A DNA stretch of 6,939 nucleotides from Candidatus Muproteobacteria bacterium (GCA_023266455.1 JAHFQD010000101.1:1-6939), one strand, 5' to 3'; shown: positions 1 to 5,566, counted from the first letter of the stretch. Program-made: numbers and translations. The notes: generated by a model not told the origin, from the sequence alone.

Positions 1-43
1 ACGGCAAACACGCTTTCACTTCCGAAGTTCGATTGCGGCCTTT

Positions 44-69
44 ACAGCCGGCCGCGCTGTTTATTTTTT
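44..69 (+). terminator. Probable intrinsic terminator of a gene left of the window
   Basis: A 5-bp stem (ACAGC at 44-48, GCTGT at 56-60) encloses a GC-rich 7-base loop and is followed at once by a T-rich tract, TTATTTTTT (61-69). An alternative overlapping stem pairs GCGGCC (35-40) with GGCCGC (50-55). Either way a GC-rich hairpin precedes a T run, the layout of a rho-independent terminator on the plus strand. All three plus-strand frames are open from base 1 to stops between about 69 and 90, so an upstream gene could end here, but no protein family is recognisable in so short a stretch. Confidence 0.5.
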
Positions 70-100
70 AATCTCCACTAATCGTTCGTAACCCGCCATC

Positions 101-123
101 GATCAGCGCGCGCCGCGCTGATC
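101..123. repeat. Perfect 10-bp inverted repeat (hairpin)
   Basis: GATCAGCGCG (101-110) and CGCGCTGATC (114-123) are exact reverse complements separated by CGC. This would form a very stable hairpin in RNA or a cruciform in DNA. It has no T run on either side long enough to make it a classical intrinsic terminator; the plus-strand continuation is CACGTTTG. It lies 31 bp after the probable terminator at 44-69 and 92 bp before the start of the next gene. It may be a second, backup terminator, a protein-binding site or a dispersed palindromic element; the sequence does not decide. Confidence 0.6.
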
Positions 124-172
124 CACGTTTGCCTGCCGCCGATCCGAGGACCAGGGAACGCTGCGATTTCAT

Positions 173-187
173 TTCGATCTTATCGAA
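173..187. promoter_or_regulatory. Small inverted repeat upstream of the first exported-protein gene
   Basis: TTCGAT (173-178) and ATCGAA (182-187) are exact reverse complements around CTT. The 15-bp dyad lies 28 bp before the ATG at 216, where an operator or 5'-leader hairpin could act. No convincing -35/-10 pair was found between 124 and 215, so an operator role is only a suggestion and chance occurrence of a 6-bp dyad is possible. Confidence 0.25.
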
Positions 188-215
188 GGTATCAACCAAA
201 ACAGATTGAAAAAAT

Positions 216-1151
216 ATGTGTGGACAACGCGCGTCGGTCGGTCTTCTTTTTAAAGTTTTTCTTTTTCTGGTTCTTATCGTCGCCGCTGAAAGCGGTATGG
301 CCGCGCCAAGAAATCGAACGACTCGACCCGCTGCTACGCAAGATACGCTGCTCGTCAATGTATCCGGCGCCGGTACCGTCACCAGCAATCCGGGTAGCGT
401 TCAATGCAGTTCCGTCTGCAACGAAAGTTTCGTGCGTGGCGCCTCGGTAACGCTTACCGCGACGCCCGCAACGGGCTACGAGTTCAGCGGTTGGGCCGGC
501 GGCGGTTGTCCTGCTAGTGGAACCTGTACGCTGATAATGTCGGGCAGCGACTCGGTCATGGCGACGTTCCGCTTGAGTGGTAACGCCGGTGGCAATCCTC
601 CTCCGACACCAACGCCAGTCACTTACGCGTTGTTGGTCAGTGTCTCGGGTTCGGGAAGTGTAAACAGCTCGCCTGCGGGTATCGCGTGTGGCGGCGATTG
701 TGGTGAGAATTATGCAAGCGGCACGTCGGTGACATTAAACGCGGCACCAGCATCGGGTTACGCCTTTAGCGGCTGGAGTGGCGCTTGTTCGGGAACCGGA
801 AACTGCATGGTATCGATGACCGCTGCGCGCAATGCCACCGCGACGTTCGTGGCCAATACGCCTCCTCCAACGACGCCACCACCCAGCACGACCCCGACAG
901 CGCATTACTTAATTTCTTGGCAAGCCGTCGCGGATAACCGCGTCAGTGGTTACAAGCTCTACTACGCCTTGGTTCCCTTCGGTAGCGGCGGGAATGTCAC
1001 GACGATTAATCTCGGCAACGTCACGAGTTATTCGTTCAATCCCGCTAGCGCCGGTCTCGTCCGAGGCGCGACGGTGTACTTCGCGGTCGCGGCCACTGGC
1101 TCGGGTTTGGAGTCGCCAATGTCCGATCAGACATCGATAAACATCGAATAA
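216..1151 (+). CDS. Secreted protein with two four-cysteine InlB B-repeat-like domains and a C-terminal fibronectin type III-like domain
   Basis: The 311-residue product starts with a basic N-terminus and a hydrophobic stretch (about residues 9-24), with a plausible signal peptidase I site near A29/A30. Two repeats follow (about 44-118 and 137-211). Each has a GxGxV start, a C-x3-C pair (C64/C68; C158/C162), a GYxFSGW core, a C-x5-C pair (C98/C104; C191/C197) and a TATF-like end. This is the pattern of divergent InlB B-repeat domains, beta-rich modules of bacterial surface proteins. Pro/Thr-rich linkers lie at about 127-135 and 215-228. Residues about 229-311 look like a fibronectin type III domain (SWQAVxDxRVxGYxxYY, then VYFAV) and end the protein. 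The regular cysteine pairs suggest disulfides formed outside the cytoplasm. No sortase, PEP-CTERM or type IX sorting tail is visible. No clear Shine-Dalgarno precedes ATG 216, but the next in-frame ATG (297, codon 28) would remove the signal peptide. It is a paralogue of the gene at 1311. Function is unknown; binding or adhesion is an inference from the domains. Confidence 0.82.
   Translation: MCGQRASVGLLFKVFLFLVLIVAAESGMAAPRNRTTRPAATQDTLLVNVSGAGTVTSNPGSVQCSSVCNESFVRGASVTLTATPATGYEFSGWAGGGCPASGTCTLIMSGSDSVMATFRLSGNAGGNPPPTPTPVTYALLVSVSGSGSVNSSPAGIACGGDCGENYASGTSVTLNAAPASGYAFSGWSGACSGTGNCMVSMTAARNATATFVANTPPPTTPPPSTTPTAHYLISWQAVADNRVSGYKLYYALVPFGSGGNVTTINLGNVTSYSFNPASAGLVRGATVYFAVAATGSGLESPMSDQTSINIE
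345..848 (+). repeat. Two-unit protein-coding repeat array
   Basis: Units at about 345-569 and 624-848 encode the two InlB B-repeat-like domains and are separated by a Pro/Thr-rich linker. The second unit is closer in sequence to the repeats of the neighbouring gene (shared SGACSGTGxC and VSMTAARNxTATF patterns) than to the first unit of its own gene, which suggests repeat exchange or shared ancestry between the two paralogues. Confidence 0.7.
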
Positions 1152-1249
1152 CGGCGGAATTCGCCCCTATTTCCCCTCCTCCGATCACCTTGTAGGAGCC
1201 GCCGATCAGACGATTGTGCGTTGATCTACCTTGCCTAACCGTCGATCCG

Positions 1250-1276
1250 TTGCCCTATAGCGACATAGCTAATAAT
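1250..1276 (+). promoter_or_regulatory. Weak candidate promoter before the lipoprotein gene
   Basis: TTGCCC (1250-1255) and AATAAT (1271-1276) are separated by 15 bp, shorter than the ideal 17 bp. The -10-like box is five of six to consensus, the -35-like box four of six. The predicted transcript would start near 1283 and carry a leader of under 30 bases containing the AGGGA ribosome-binding site. The gene could equally be co-transcribed with the upstream paralogue, as no strong terminator was found between 1152 and 1249. Confidence 0.25.
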
Positions 1277-1295
1277 TGAGGTTACATGTCGTCCC

Positions 1296-1300
1296 AGGGA
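1296..1300 (+). promoter_or_regulatory. Ribosome-binding site for the lipoprotein gene
   Basis: AGGGA ends 10 bases before ATG 1311. A second in-frame ATG at 1317 (codon 3) is 16 bases away, which favours 1311 as the start, although the two choices differ by only two residues. Confidence 0.5.
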
Positions 1301-1310
1301 AACATAATAA

Positions 1311-2483
1311 ATGGCTATGCTCTCAAACAGACATCGCGTGCAATCCAAAGTTGTTCAATTCTTCCGTCTCTCAGTCGCCCTCTCCGCCATGGTCATGGCC
1401 GGTTGCGGTGGCGGCGGTGAAACCAGCAGCAGCCTGACACCGGCAAGTTCGCAAGGAGGCGGTTCTTCCACCCCATCTAGCTACACGCTAACCGTCAGCC
1501 GTAATGGCTCTGGGACAGTCACCAGTGCACCGAGCGGCATTAACTGCGGCAGCGATTGTAGCGAGACCTATAGCAACGGCGCCTCCATCACGCTGACGGC
1601 GGCGGCGGCTTCGGGTTACACCTTCACCGGTTGGAGCGGCACGGGCATCAGTTGTGGCAGCACCACCAGTTGCGCGGTGACAATGAACGCTGCGCGCAAT
1701 GTAACCGCTACGTTCAGCCCTGTCTCCGCCAGCAATTACACGCTCCAAGTCAGCCTTTCCGGTTCAGGTTCGGTCAGCAGCAATCCAAGCGGCATTACCT
1801 GCGGCAGCGATTGCAGCGAGAGTTATACCAGCGGCACATCGGTCACACTGACGGCGGCGACGAACTCTGGCTATAGCTTCAGTGGTTGGAATGGCAGCAG
1901 TTGCTCCGGCACCGGAACCTGTATGGTTTCGATGACAGCGGCACGCTCCGTTACGGCCACCTTCACACCCAATACCTTTGATTTGACCGTTGGCGTCAGC
2001 GGCTCCGGCAGCGTTAGCAGCGCACCCTCAGGAATTACCTGCGGCAGCGATTGCAGCGAAACTTATGCAAACGGCACCTCGGTCACATTGACCGCGACGC
2101 CGGCGTCGGGTTCGACTTTCAGTAATTGGGGCGGAGCCTGCTCGGGAACGGGAAGCTGTGTCGTGTCGATGACCGCGGCGCGTAACGTAACTGCGACATT
2201 CGCCACCACCAGCGGCGGCACACCGACAGCAACTTATCTTGTTTCCTGGCAAGCTGTTTCGGACAGCCGCGTCACCGGTTATCGCGTTTATTATTCGCTG
2301 TTACCTTTCGGCAGCGGTGGTGTACCGGTTTCGCTTGATCTCGCCGGCACCGGCACAAGTTATATTTTCAATCCGGCGTTGGCGGGTTTGACGCGCGGTG
2401 TCACGGTTTACTTCGCGATCTCGGCCATCGGCAGCGGACTTGAATCGCCGCTATCCGATCCCTCGACAATTACCGTCGAATAA
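1311..2483 (+). CDS. Lipoprotein with three four-cysteine InlB B-repeat-like domains and a C-terminal fibronectin type III-like domain
   Basis: The 390-residue product has a basic N-terminus, a hydrophobic segment (about residues 17-30) and a lipobox-like M29-A30-G31-C32 followed by a run of glycines, so C32 is the likely lipidated residue and the mature protein would be membrane-anchored. A Ser/Gly-rich spacer (33-57) leads to three repeats (about 58-135, 143-218, 223-297). Each has a CGSDCSE motif (C79/C83, C164/C168, C243/C247), an aromatic core ending in W, and a C-x5-C pair (C115/C121, C198/C204, C277/C283). This matches divergent InlB B-repeat domains. Residues about 306-390 form a fibronectin type III-like domain very similar along its length to that of the gene at 216, so the two are tandem paralogues with different repeat number and different anchoring. 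The residue after the lipidated Cys is Gly, not Asp, so outer-membrane sorting is plausible under the usual rule for gammaproteobacteria. The ligand is unknown; a surface adhesion or matrix role is inference. The gene ends 6 bp before the stop of the convergent epimerase gene. Confidence 0.88.
   Translation: MAMLSNRHRVQSKVVQFFRLSVALSAMVMAGCGGGGETSSSLTPASSQGGGSSTPSSYTLTVSRNGSGTVTSAPSGINCGSDCSETYSNGASITLTAAAASGYTFTGWSGTGISCGSTTSCAVTMNAARNVTATFSPVSASNYTLQVSLSGSGSVSSNPSGITCGSDCSESYTSGTSVTLTAATNSGYSFSGWNGSSCSGTGTCMVSMTAARSVTATFTPNTFDLTVGVSGSGSVSSAPSGITCGSDCSETYANGTSVTLTATPASGSTFSNWGGACSGTGSCVVSMTAARNVTATFATTSGGTPTATYLVSWQAVSDSRVTGYRVYYSLLPFGSGGVPVSLDLAGTGTSYIFNPALAGLTRGVTVYFAISAIGSGLESPLSDPSTITVE
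1482..2201 (+). repeat. Three-unit protein-coding repeat array with near-identical DNA cores
   Basis: Units at about 1482-1715, 1737-1964 and 1977-2201 encode the three B-repeat-like domains. A 26-base core is identical between 1794-1819 and 2034-2059, exactly 240 bp apart. The matching stretch of the first unit (1539-1564) differs at two positions. Such in-frame direct repeats can recombine to gain or lose units (80 codons for a 240-bp exchange). Confidence 0.8.
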
Positions 2484-2489
2484 ATCCGC

Positions 2490-3413
2490 TTAGATTATTT
2501 TGCTGAAATGCAGCAGGTGCCCCAACCCTTGTTCCAGGTTGGTTGCGGGCACCTCGCCGAGCGCCGAGCGCAGACGTTCAACATCGGCGCAGGAACGAAT
2601 AATATCCCCCACCCGCGGCGCATCATGGCGTCGCTGAAGCGTACGTCCACTTAAACGTTCTAACGTACTCAACAATTCCAGCAGCGAACATTCGATGCCG
2701 CGTCCGACGTTGAATACTTTGCCGACGGTGGCTTGATCGCTCAACGAGTGCACCAACACGCGCGCCAGATCGCCGACGTAAACGAAATCTCGTGTCTGCT
2801 TACCGTCGCCGAAAACGGCAACCTGCGTCTGTGCCCGCAACCGCTCGACGAAAACGCTGATAACGCCGGAATACGGCGACGATGGATCCTGACGTGGGCC
2901 GTAGATGTTGAAGAAACGAAACGCTGTTCCTTGAACGCCGAATTTATTACCGTAAAACGCCAGATAGTGCTCACCTGCGAGTTTGTCCGCGGCATACGGA
3001 GACAATGGCGCAGGAATGCAGGATTCAGACACCGGCAGTTGCTGCGTATCGCCATAAACCGCGGCGGAGCTGGCATACACGAATCGGCGCACGCCATGTC
3101 GGCGTGCGGCTTCAAGCAAATTCAGCGTGCCGACGAGATTGGTTTCATGCGTACCGATCGGATCATCGACGCTCGCTTGAACCGACGCGACCGCGGCCAG
3201 ATGTAAAATCGCATCGACCCCTTTCACTGCGGAATCGACGACGGCGCGATCGCGAATGTCGCCTTGGATAAATTCGACGCCCTTCGCCGGCAGGTTGTCG
3301 CGCTTACCGGTGGATAAATTATCGACGACGCGCGCACGATGGTTTTCCTGCAGCAGTCGCTCGATCGCGTGCGAACCAATAAACCCGGCGCCGCCGGTGA
3401 CGAGTATGTTCAT
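2490..3413 (-). CDS. NAD-dependent nucleotide-sugar epimerase/dehydratase (extended SDR, UDP-glucose 4-epimerase-like)
   Basis: The 307-residue product is a typical extended short-chain dehydrogenase. It has the N-terminal dinucleotide-binding motif TGGAGFIGSH (6-15), an acidic residue at the end of beta-2 (D31 in VVDNLSTG) that favours NAD over NADP, GDIRD (51-55), HLAA (71-74), the S115-S116 region before AAVYG, and the catalytic Y140-x3-K144. The FRFFNIYGPRQ segment and the later GDGKQTRDFVYVGD motif are typical of UDP-sugar 4-epimerases and related dTDP/UDP-sugar dehydratases. Length is near the usual 300-330. It probably interconverts a UDP-hexose or UDP-N-acetylhexosamine for cell-surface polysaccharide in the cytoplasm; the exact substrate cannot be read from the sequence. 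It stands alone on the minus strand, convergent with the lipoprotein gene and divergent from yqhA. No strong Shine-Dalgarno precedes its ATG (complement of 3411-3413) and no intrinsic terminator was found at its 3' end. Confidence 0.9.
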   Translation of the reverse strand: MNILVTGGAGFIGSHAIERLLQENHRARVVDNLSTGKRDNLPAKGVEFIQGDIRDRAVVDSAVKGVDAILHLAAVASVQASVDDPIGTHETNLVGTLNLLEAARRHGVRRFVYASSAAVYGDTQQLPVSESCIPAPLSPYAADKLAGEHYLAFYGNKFGVQGTAFRFFNIYGPRQDPSSPYSGVISVFVERLRAQTQVAVFGDGKQTRDFVYVGDLARVLVHSLSDQATVGKVFNVGRGIECSLLELLSTLERLSGRTLQRRHDAPRVGDIIRSCADVERLRSALGEVPATNLEQGLGHLLHFSKII

Positions 3414-3474
3414 ACTTGTTTACGCTGGCTATAAAAGTTCGGCATTATGCCCTATTTCCGCGTATTCTGACGCC

Positions 3475-3502
3475 TTGAAAGTTCAAGGTTCTTGGAGATA
3501 AT
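3475..3502 (+). promoter_or_regulatory. Sigma70-like promoter for yqhA-dsrEFHCMK
   Basis: TTGAAA (3475-3480) and GATAAT (3497-3502) are separated by 16 bp; each hexamer matches five of six consensus positions. The start of transcription would fall near 3509, about 20 bases before the yqhA ATG. It is the best promoter match seen in the window, and no comparable one was found in the gaps of the downstream operon, so it may drive the whole dsr cluster. The divergent epimerase gene would need its own promoter in the same 116-bp gap; an ATAATG-like -10 candidate on the minus strand (3443-3448) lacks a good -35. Confidence 0.5.
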
Positions 3503-3529
3503 GCCGCGGTCAGGTTACATTGCTTTCTC

Positions 3530-4087
3530 ATGAAAAAAATCGAAAAAACTCTCGAAATATTCATATTCAACAGCCGCTGGTTGTTGGCGCCGTTCTACCT
3601 CGGTTTAGTGATTGCGATCGGCATGTTGCTGGTGAAATTCACTCAAGAGTTCACCCACATCCTGCCGCATTTGCTGTCGGCGGACGAGAGTGAAGTCATC
3701 CTGGCGGTGTTGACCTTGGTCGATATATCGCTCGTGGCAAGTTTGCTGCTCATTATCGTTTTCAGCGGGTACGAAAACTTCGTATCGAAGATCGACACCG
3801 CCGATCACGAAGACCGTCCCGAATGGATGGGCAAAGTCGACTTCTCCGGTCTCAAAGTCAAACTGATCGCCTCTATCGTCGCGATTTCCGCGATTGAATT
3901 ATTGAAATCGTTCGTCAATATTTCCATCGTTATCGAAGACCTCAGCAGCCCGGCACAATGGACGGTTTCGGATACCAAGCTCGCGTGGAAAGTCGGCATT
4001 CACGCCATGTTGGTCGTTTCCGGCGTCCTATTCGCTTTGATGGACCGCATCGCGGAAAGTGCCAAACACCTTCACCGCAAGCACTAA
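3530..4087 (+). CDS. yqhA: YqhA/UPF0114 family inner-membrane protein
   Basis: The 185-residue product closely resembles E. coli YqhA (TIGR00645/UPF0114 family) in length and pattern: an N-terminal SRWLLAPFYLGL segment, LVDISLVASLL, the signature FSGYENFVSKID (78-89), KVKLIASIVAISAIELLKSF and a C-terminal membrane segment followed by MDR. Four membrane segments are expected at about residues 17-37, 57-79, 111-130 and 153-172, with a charged loop between the second and third. The biochemical role of the family is unknown. The start ATG 3530 gives the family-typical N-terminus although no good Shine-Dalgarno is visible. Only 30 bp separate its stop from dsrE on the same strand, so co-transcription with the sulfur genes is likely. 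It occupies the place where dsrAB stands in many sulfur oxidisers. An insertion of about 10 residues before the last membrane segment (around 137-150) distinguishes it from the E. coli protein as I recall it. Confidence 0.9.
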   Translation: MKKIEKTLEIFIFNSRWLLAPFYLGLVIAIGMLLVKFTQEFTHILPHLLSADESEVILAVLTLVDISLVASLLLIIVFSGYENFVSKIDTADHEDRPEWMGKVDFSGLKVKLIASIVAISAIELLKSFVNISIVIEDLSSPAQWTVSDTKLAWKVGIHAMLVVSGVLFALMDRIAESAKHLHRKH

Positions 4088-4107
4088 CGAACCGGCGCCC
4101 CGCCTTC

Positions 4108-4112
4108 GAGGA
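4108..4112 (+). promoter_or_regulatory. Ribosome-binding site that selects the GTG start of dsrE
   Basis: GAGGA ends 5 bases before GTG 4118. There is no ATG nearby in this frame, and the GTG gives the M-K-F-T-V-L-V N-terminus expected of DsrE/TusD, so the motif supports a non-ATG start. Confidence 0.55.
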
Positions 4113-4117
4113 CGCGC

Positions 4118-4510
4118 GTGAAATTTACCGTCTTAGTGAACGAAGGCCCGTATACGCATCAAGCGTCGGACACCGCGTTCCATTTCACCAAAGCAGCCCT
4201 CGAAAAAGGGCACCATGTTCTACGCGTTTTTTTCTACCATGATGGCGTACTCAACGCGACGGCGCTTTCAGTGCCGCCACGCGACGACCGAGACGTCGTC
4301 AAACGTTGGTCAACGCTGGCGCAACAATATCAACTTGATCTCGTCGCCTGCATCGCCGCCGCGGAACGACGCGGCATTCTCGATTCGGAAGACGCCAAAC
4401 GCCATGGCCTCGAGATGGACAACCTCGCGCCGCGTTTTCGCATTTCCGGGCTCGGACAACTCGTCGAAGCCGCTATTCAAGCCGATCGCGTCGTCGTGTT
4501 CGGAGATTAA
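4118..4510 (+). CDS. dsrE: DsrE, sulfurtransferase subunit of the DsrEFH complex (TusD family)
   Basis: The 130-residue product aligns throughout with DsrE and E. coli TusD: beta-strand start MKFTVLVNEGPY, then FHFTKAALEKGH, VFFYHDGVLNA, the catalytic region LVACIAAAERRG, and the C-terminal SGLGQLVEAAIQADRVVVFGD. C78 matches the active-site cysteine of DsrE/TusD, which carries a persulfide. DsrE forms an alpha2beta2gamma2 hexamer with DsrF and DsrH in the cytoplasm and hands sulfur on to DsrC during sulfur oxidation. The start is GTG with a GAGGA motif 5 bases upstream. It is the first dsr gene here, 30 bp after yqhA and 2 bp before dsrF. A run of seven T (4227-4233) inside the gene is a possible slippage site, but the frame is intact. 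Confidence 0.95.
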   Translation: MKFTVLVNEGPYTHQASDTAFHFTKAALEKGHHVLRVFFYHDGVLNATALSVPPRDDRDVVKRWSTLAQQYQLDLVACIAAAERRGILDSEDAKRHGLEMDNLAPRFRISGLGQLVEAAIQADRVVVFGD

Positions 4511-4512
4511 GC

Positions 4513-4878
4513 ATGGCGACTAAGAAAAAAATTATGATCGTCAATCGCAAGGCACCACACGGCACTATTTACGCTTTCGAATCGCTGGAGATGGCGCTCA
4601 TCACCGCCGCATTCGATCAAGACGTGACGTTGGCGTTTCTCGACGACGGGGTTTATCAGTTAGTGAAGAACCAAGACACGCGCCCGATCGAGACTAAAAA
4701 TTTTACGCGTGCTTATCGCGCATTACCGGACTACGAGATCGAAAAGATTTACGTCGAACGCGAATCATTGAACGCGCGCGGGCTCACACCGGCCGATTTG
4801 GCGGTCGCAGTGGAAGTCTTGGACGCGGACACTCTGGCGCAGCGCATCATGCAACAAGACGTCGTCTTCAGCGCATAG
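4513..4878 (+). CDS. dsrF: DsrF, subunit of the DsrEFH sulfurtransferase complex (TusC family)
   Basis: The 121-residue product has the DsrE/F-like fold pattern of DsrF/TusC: KKKIMIVNRKAPHGT at the start (the APHGT motif is shared with TusC), ALITAAFDQDVTLAFLDDGVYQLV, an acidic YEIEKIYVERESL segment and a C-terminal ALAQRI-like helix ending in DVVFSA. It is the structural partner of DsrE and DsrH in the cytoplasmic hexamer. It contains no cysteine at all, so it cannot itself carry a persulfide, in keeping with the view that DsrE provides the essential thiol. ATG 4513 follows the dsrE stop by 2 bp, with GGAG (4502-4505) inside the end of dsrE as its ribosome-binding site, which implies tight translational coupling. 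Confidence 0.95.
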   Translation: MATKKKIMIVNRKAPHGTIYAFESLEMALITAAFDQDVTLAFLDDGVYQLVKNQDTRPIETKNFTRAYRALPDYEIEKIYVERESLNARGLTPADLAVAVEVLDADTLAQRIMQQDVVFSA

Positions 4879-4881
4879 CCC

Positions 4882-5187
4882 ATGGCAATGCTCTACACCG
4901 TGAATAAATCGCCACTCGAACGCAACGCGCTCGAAAGTTGTCTGCGTCACGCGACGGTAGGTACCGCAATCTTGTTGATCGAAGACGGCGTCTATGGCGC
5001 CATGGCGCAGACGGCATTCACCCCGGCGCTCGAACAGGCCTTACAGAAACTGCACATCTATGCGCTTAAACCAGACATCGAAGCGCGCGGCATTCAAGAT
5101 AAAATTCTGCCGGGCATCGCCTTGGTGGATTACGGCGGGTTCGTTGATCTCGTCGCGCAACACTCGCCGGTTATGGCGTGGTTGTGA
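4882..5187 (+). CDS. dsrH: DsrH, subunit of the DsrEFH sulfurtransferase complex (TusB family)
   Basis: The 101-residue product matches DsrH/TusB: short N-terminus MLYTVNKSPLER, a central LIEDGVYGA strand-turn, LHIYALKPDIEARGI and the diagnostic C-terminus ending in MAWL (shared with TusB). C20 matches the conserved cysteine of DsrH. The protein completes the DsrEFH hexamer that relays sulfur to DsrC. ATG 4882 is 3 bp after the dsrF stop; ATG 4888 (codon 3) would give the M-L-Y start closest to other family members and is an equal alternative. No clear ribosome-binding site precedes either, so translation probably depends on ribosomes finishing dsrF. Confidence 0.94.
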   Translation: MAMLYTVNKSPLERNALESCLRHATVGTAILLIEDGVYGAMAQTAFTPALEQALQKLHIYALKPDIEARGIQDKILPGIALVDYGGFVDLVAQHSPVMAWL

Positions 5188-5192
5188 AACTC

Positions 5193-5201
5193 AAAGGAGA
5201 G
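5193..5201 (+). promoter_or_regulatory. Strong ribosome-binding site of dsrC
   Basis: AAAGGAGAG lies with its GGAG core 9 bases before ATG 5209. It is the best Shine-Dalgarno match seen in the operon, in a 21-bp gap where the other dsrEFH genes are nearly fused. This suggests that dsrC is translated more strongly than its neighbours, which fits a protein needed as a stoichiometric sulfur carrier. Confidence 0.7.
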
Positions 5202-5208
5202 AATAATC

Positions 5209-5544
5209 ATGGGCACGATTAGCGTCGCAGGGGAAAAAATAGAAACCGACGAAAACGGTTATCTGAACAATGTCGCCGATTGGAACGACGAAGTCGCCTC
5301 AACCATGGCCAAAAAGGATCATTGCGAACTCACCCCGGCGCATTGGGAAGTGATTCATTTTCTGCGCGAGTATTACGAGGAATATGAAATCGCGCCGGCG
5401 GTACGAGTTCTCACCAAAGCCATCGGTAAACGATTAGGGCGAGATAAAGGCAACAGCAAGTATCTCTACGAACTTTTTCCTTACGGTCCCGCCAAGCAAG
5501 CTTGCCGGTACGCCGGACTCCCGAAACCGACAGGTTGCGTGTAA
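5209..5544 (+). CDS. dsrC: DsrC, sulfur-carrier protein of dissimilatory sulfur metabolism
   Basis: The 111-residue product is a full-length DsrC. It shows the ENGYLNNVADWNDEVA segment, LTPAHWEVIHFLREYYEEYEIAPAVRVL, the insertion around residues 74-84 (KRLGRDKGNSK) and the flexible C-terminal arm. Both redox cysteines are present: C99 and the penultimate C110. This separates true DsrC from TusE and other homologues that keep only the last cysteine. In sulfur oxidisers DsrC accepts persulfide sulfur from DsrEFH, presents it to DsrAB, and is released as a trisulfide or disulfide form handled by DsrMKJOP. A further cysteine, C39, has no role I can name. The gene follows dsrH by 21 bp with a strong ribosome-binding site. 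Confidence 0.97.
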   Translation: MGTISVAGEKIETDENGYLNNVADWNDEVASTMAKKDHCELTPAHWEVIHFLREYYEEYEIAPAVRVLTKAIGKRLGRDKGNSKYLYELFPYGPAKQACRYAGLPKPTGCV

Positions 5545-5566
5545 CGAACTTCTCTCGCGACGACAC

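Noticed and set aside
18..28. ACTTC-C-GAAGT palindrome as a regulatory site
   Set aside because: It is short, has no spacer for a hairpin and no gene context that would give it meaning.
68..404. Two minus-strand open frames of 106 and 70 codons over the start of the first exported-protein gene
   Set aside because: They overlap the signal-peptide region of a well-supported plus-strand gene, have low-complexity or Arg-rich products and show no recognisable domain.
1152..1208. Terminator between the two exported-protein genes
   Set aside because: Only short stems (GGCG/CGCC and CTCCT/AGGAG with a 13-base loop) are visible and neither is followed by a T run.
1488..2252. Minus-strand open frames opposite the lipoprotein repeats
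   Set aside because: Their Arg/Ala-rich repetitive products mirror the repeated plus-strand codons, as expected for shadows of a repetitive gene.
2501..2515. TGCTG-AAATG-CAGCA hairpin at the convergent gene ends as a bidirectional terminator
   Set aside because: It has only a 5-bp stem within the epimerase coding sequence and no T run follows it in either transcript direction.
2733..3271. Plus-strand open frames of up to 157 codons opposite the epimerase gene
   Set aside because: The minus-strand frame has complete SDR motifs over its whole length; the plus-strand products match nothing recognisable.
4118..5544. tusDCB-tusE of the tRNA 2-thiolation pathway
   Set aside because: The DsrC homologue has both C-terminal cysteines and is followed by dsrM and dsrK, which belong to dissimilatory sulfur metabolism.
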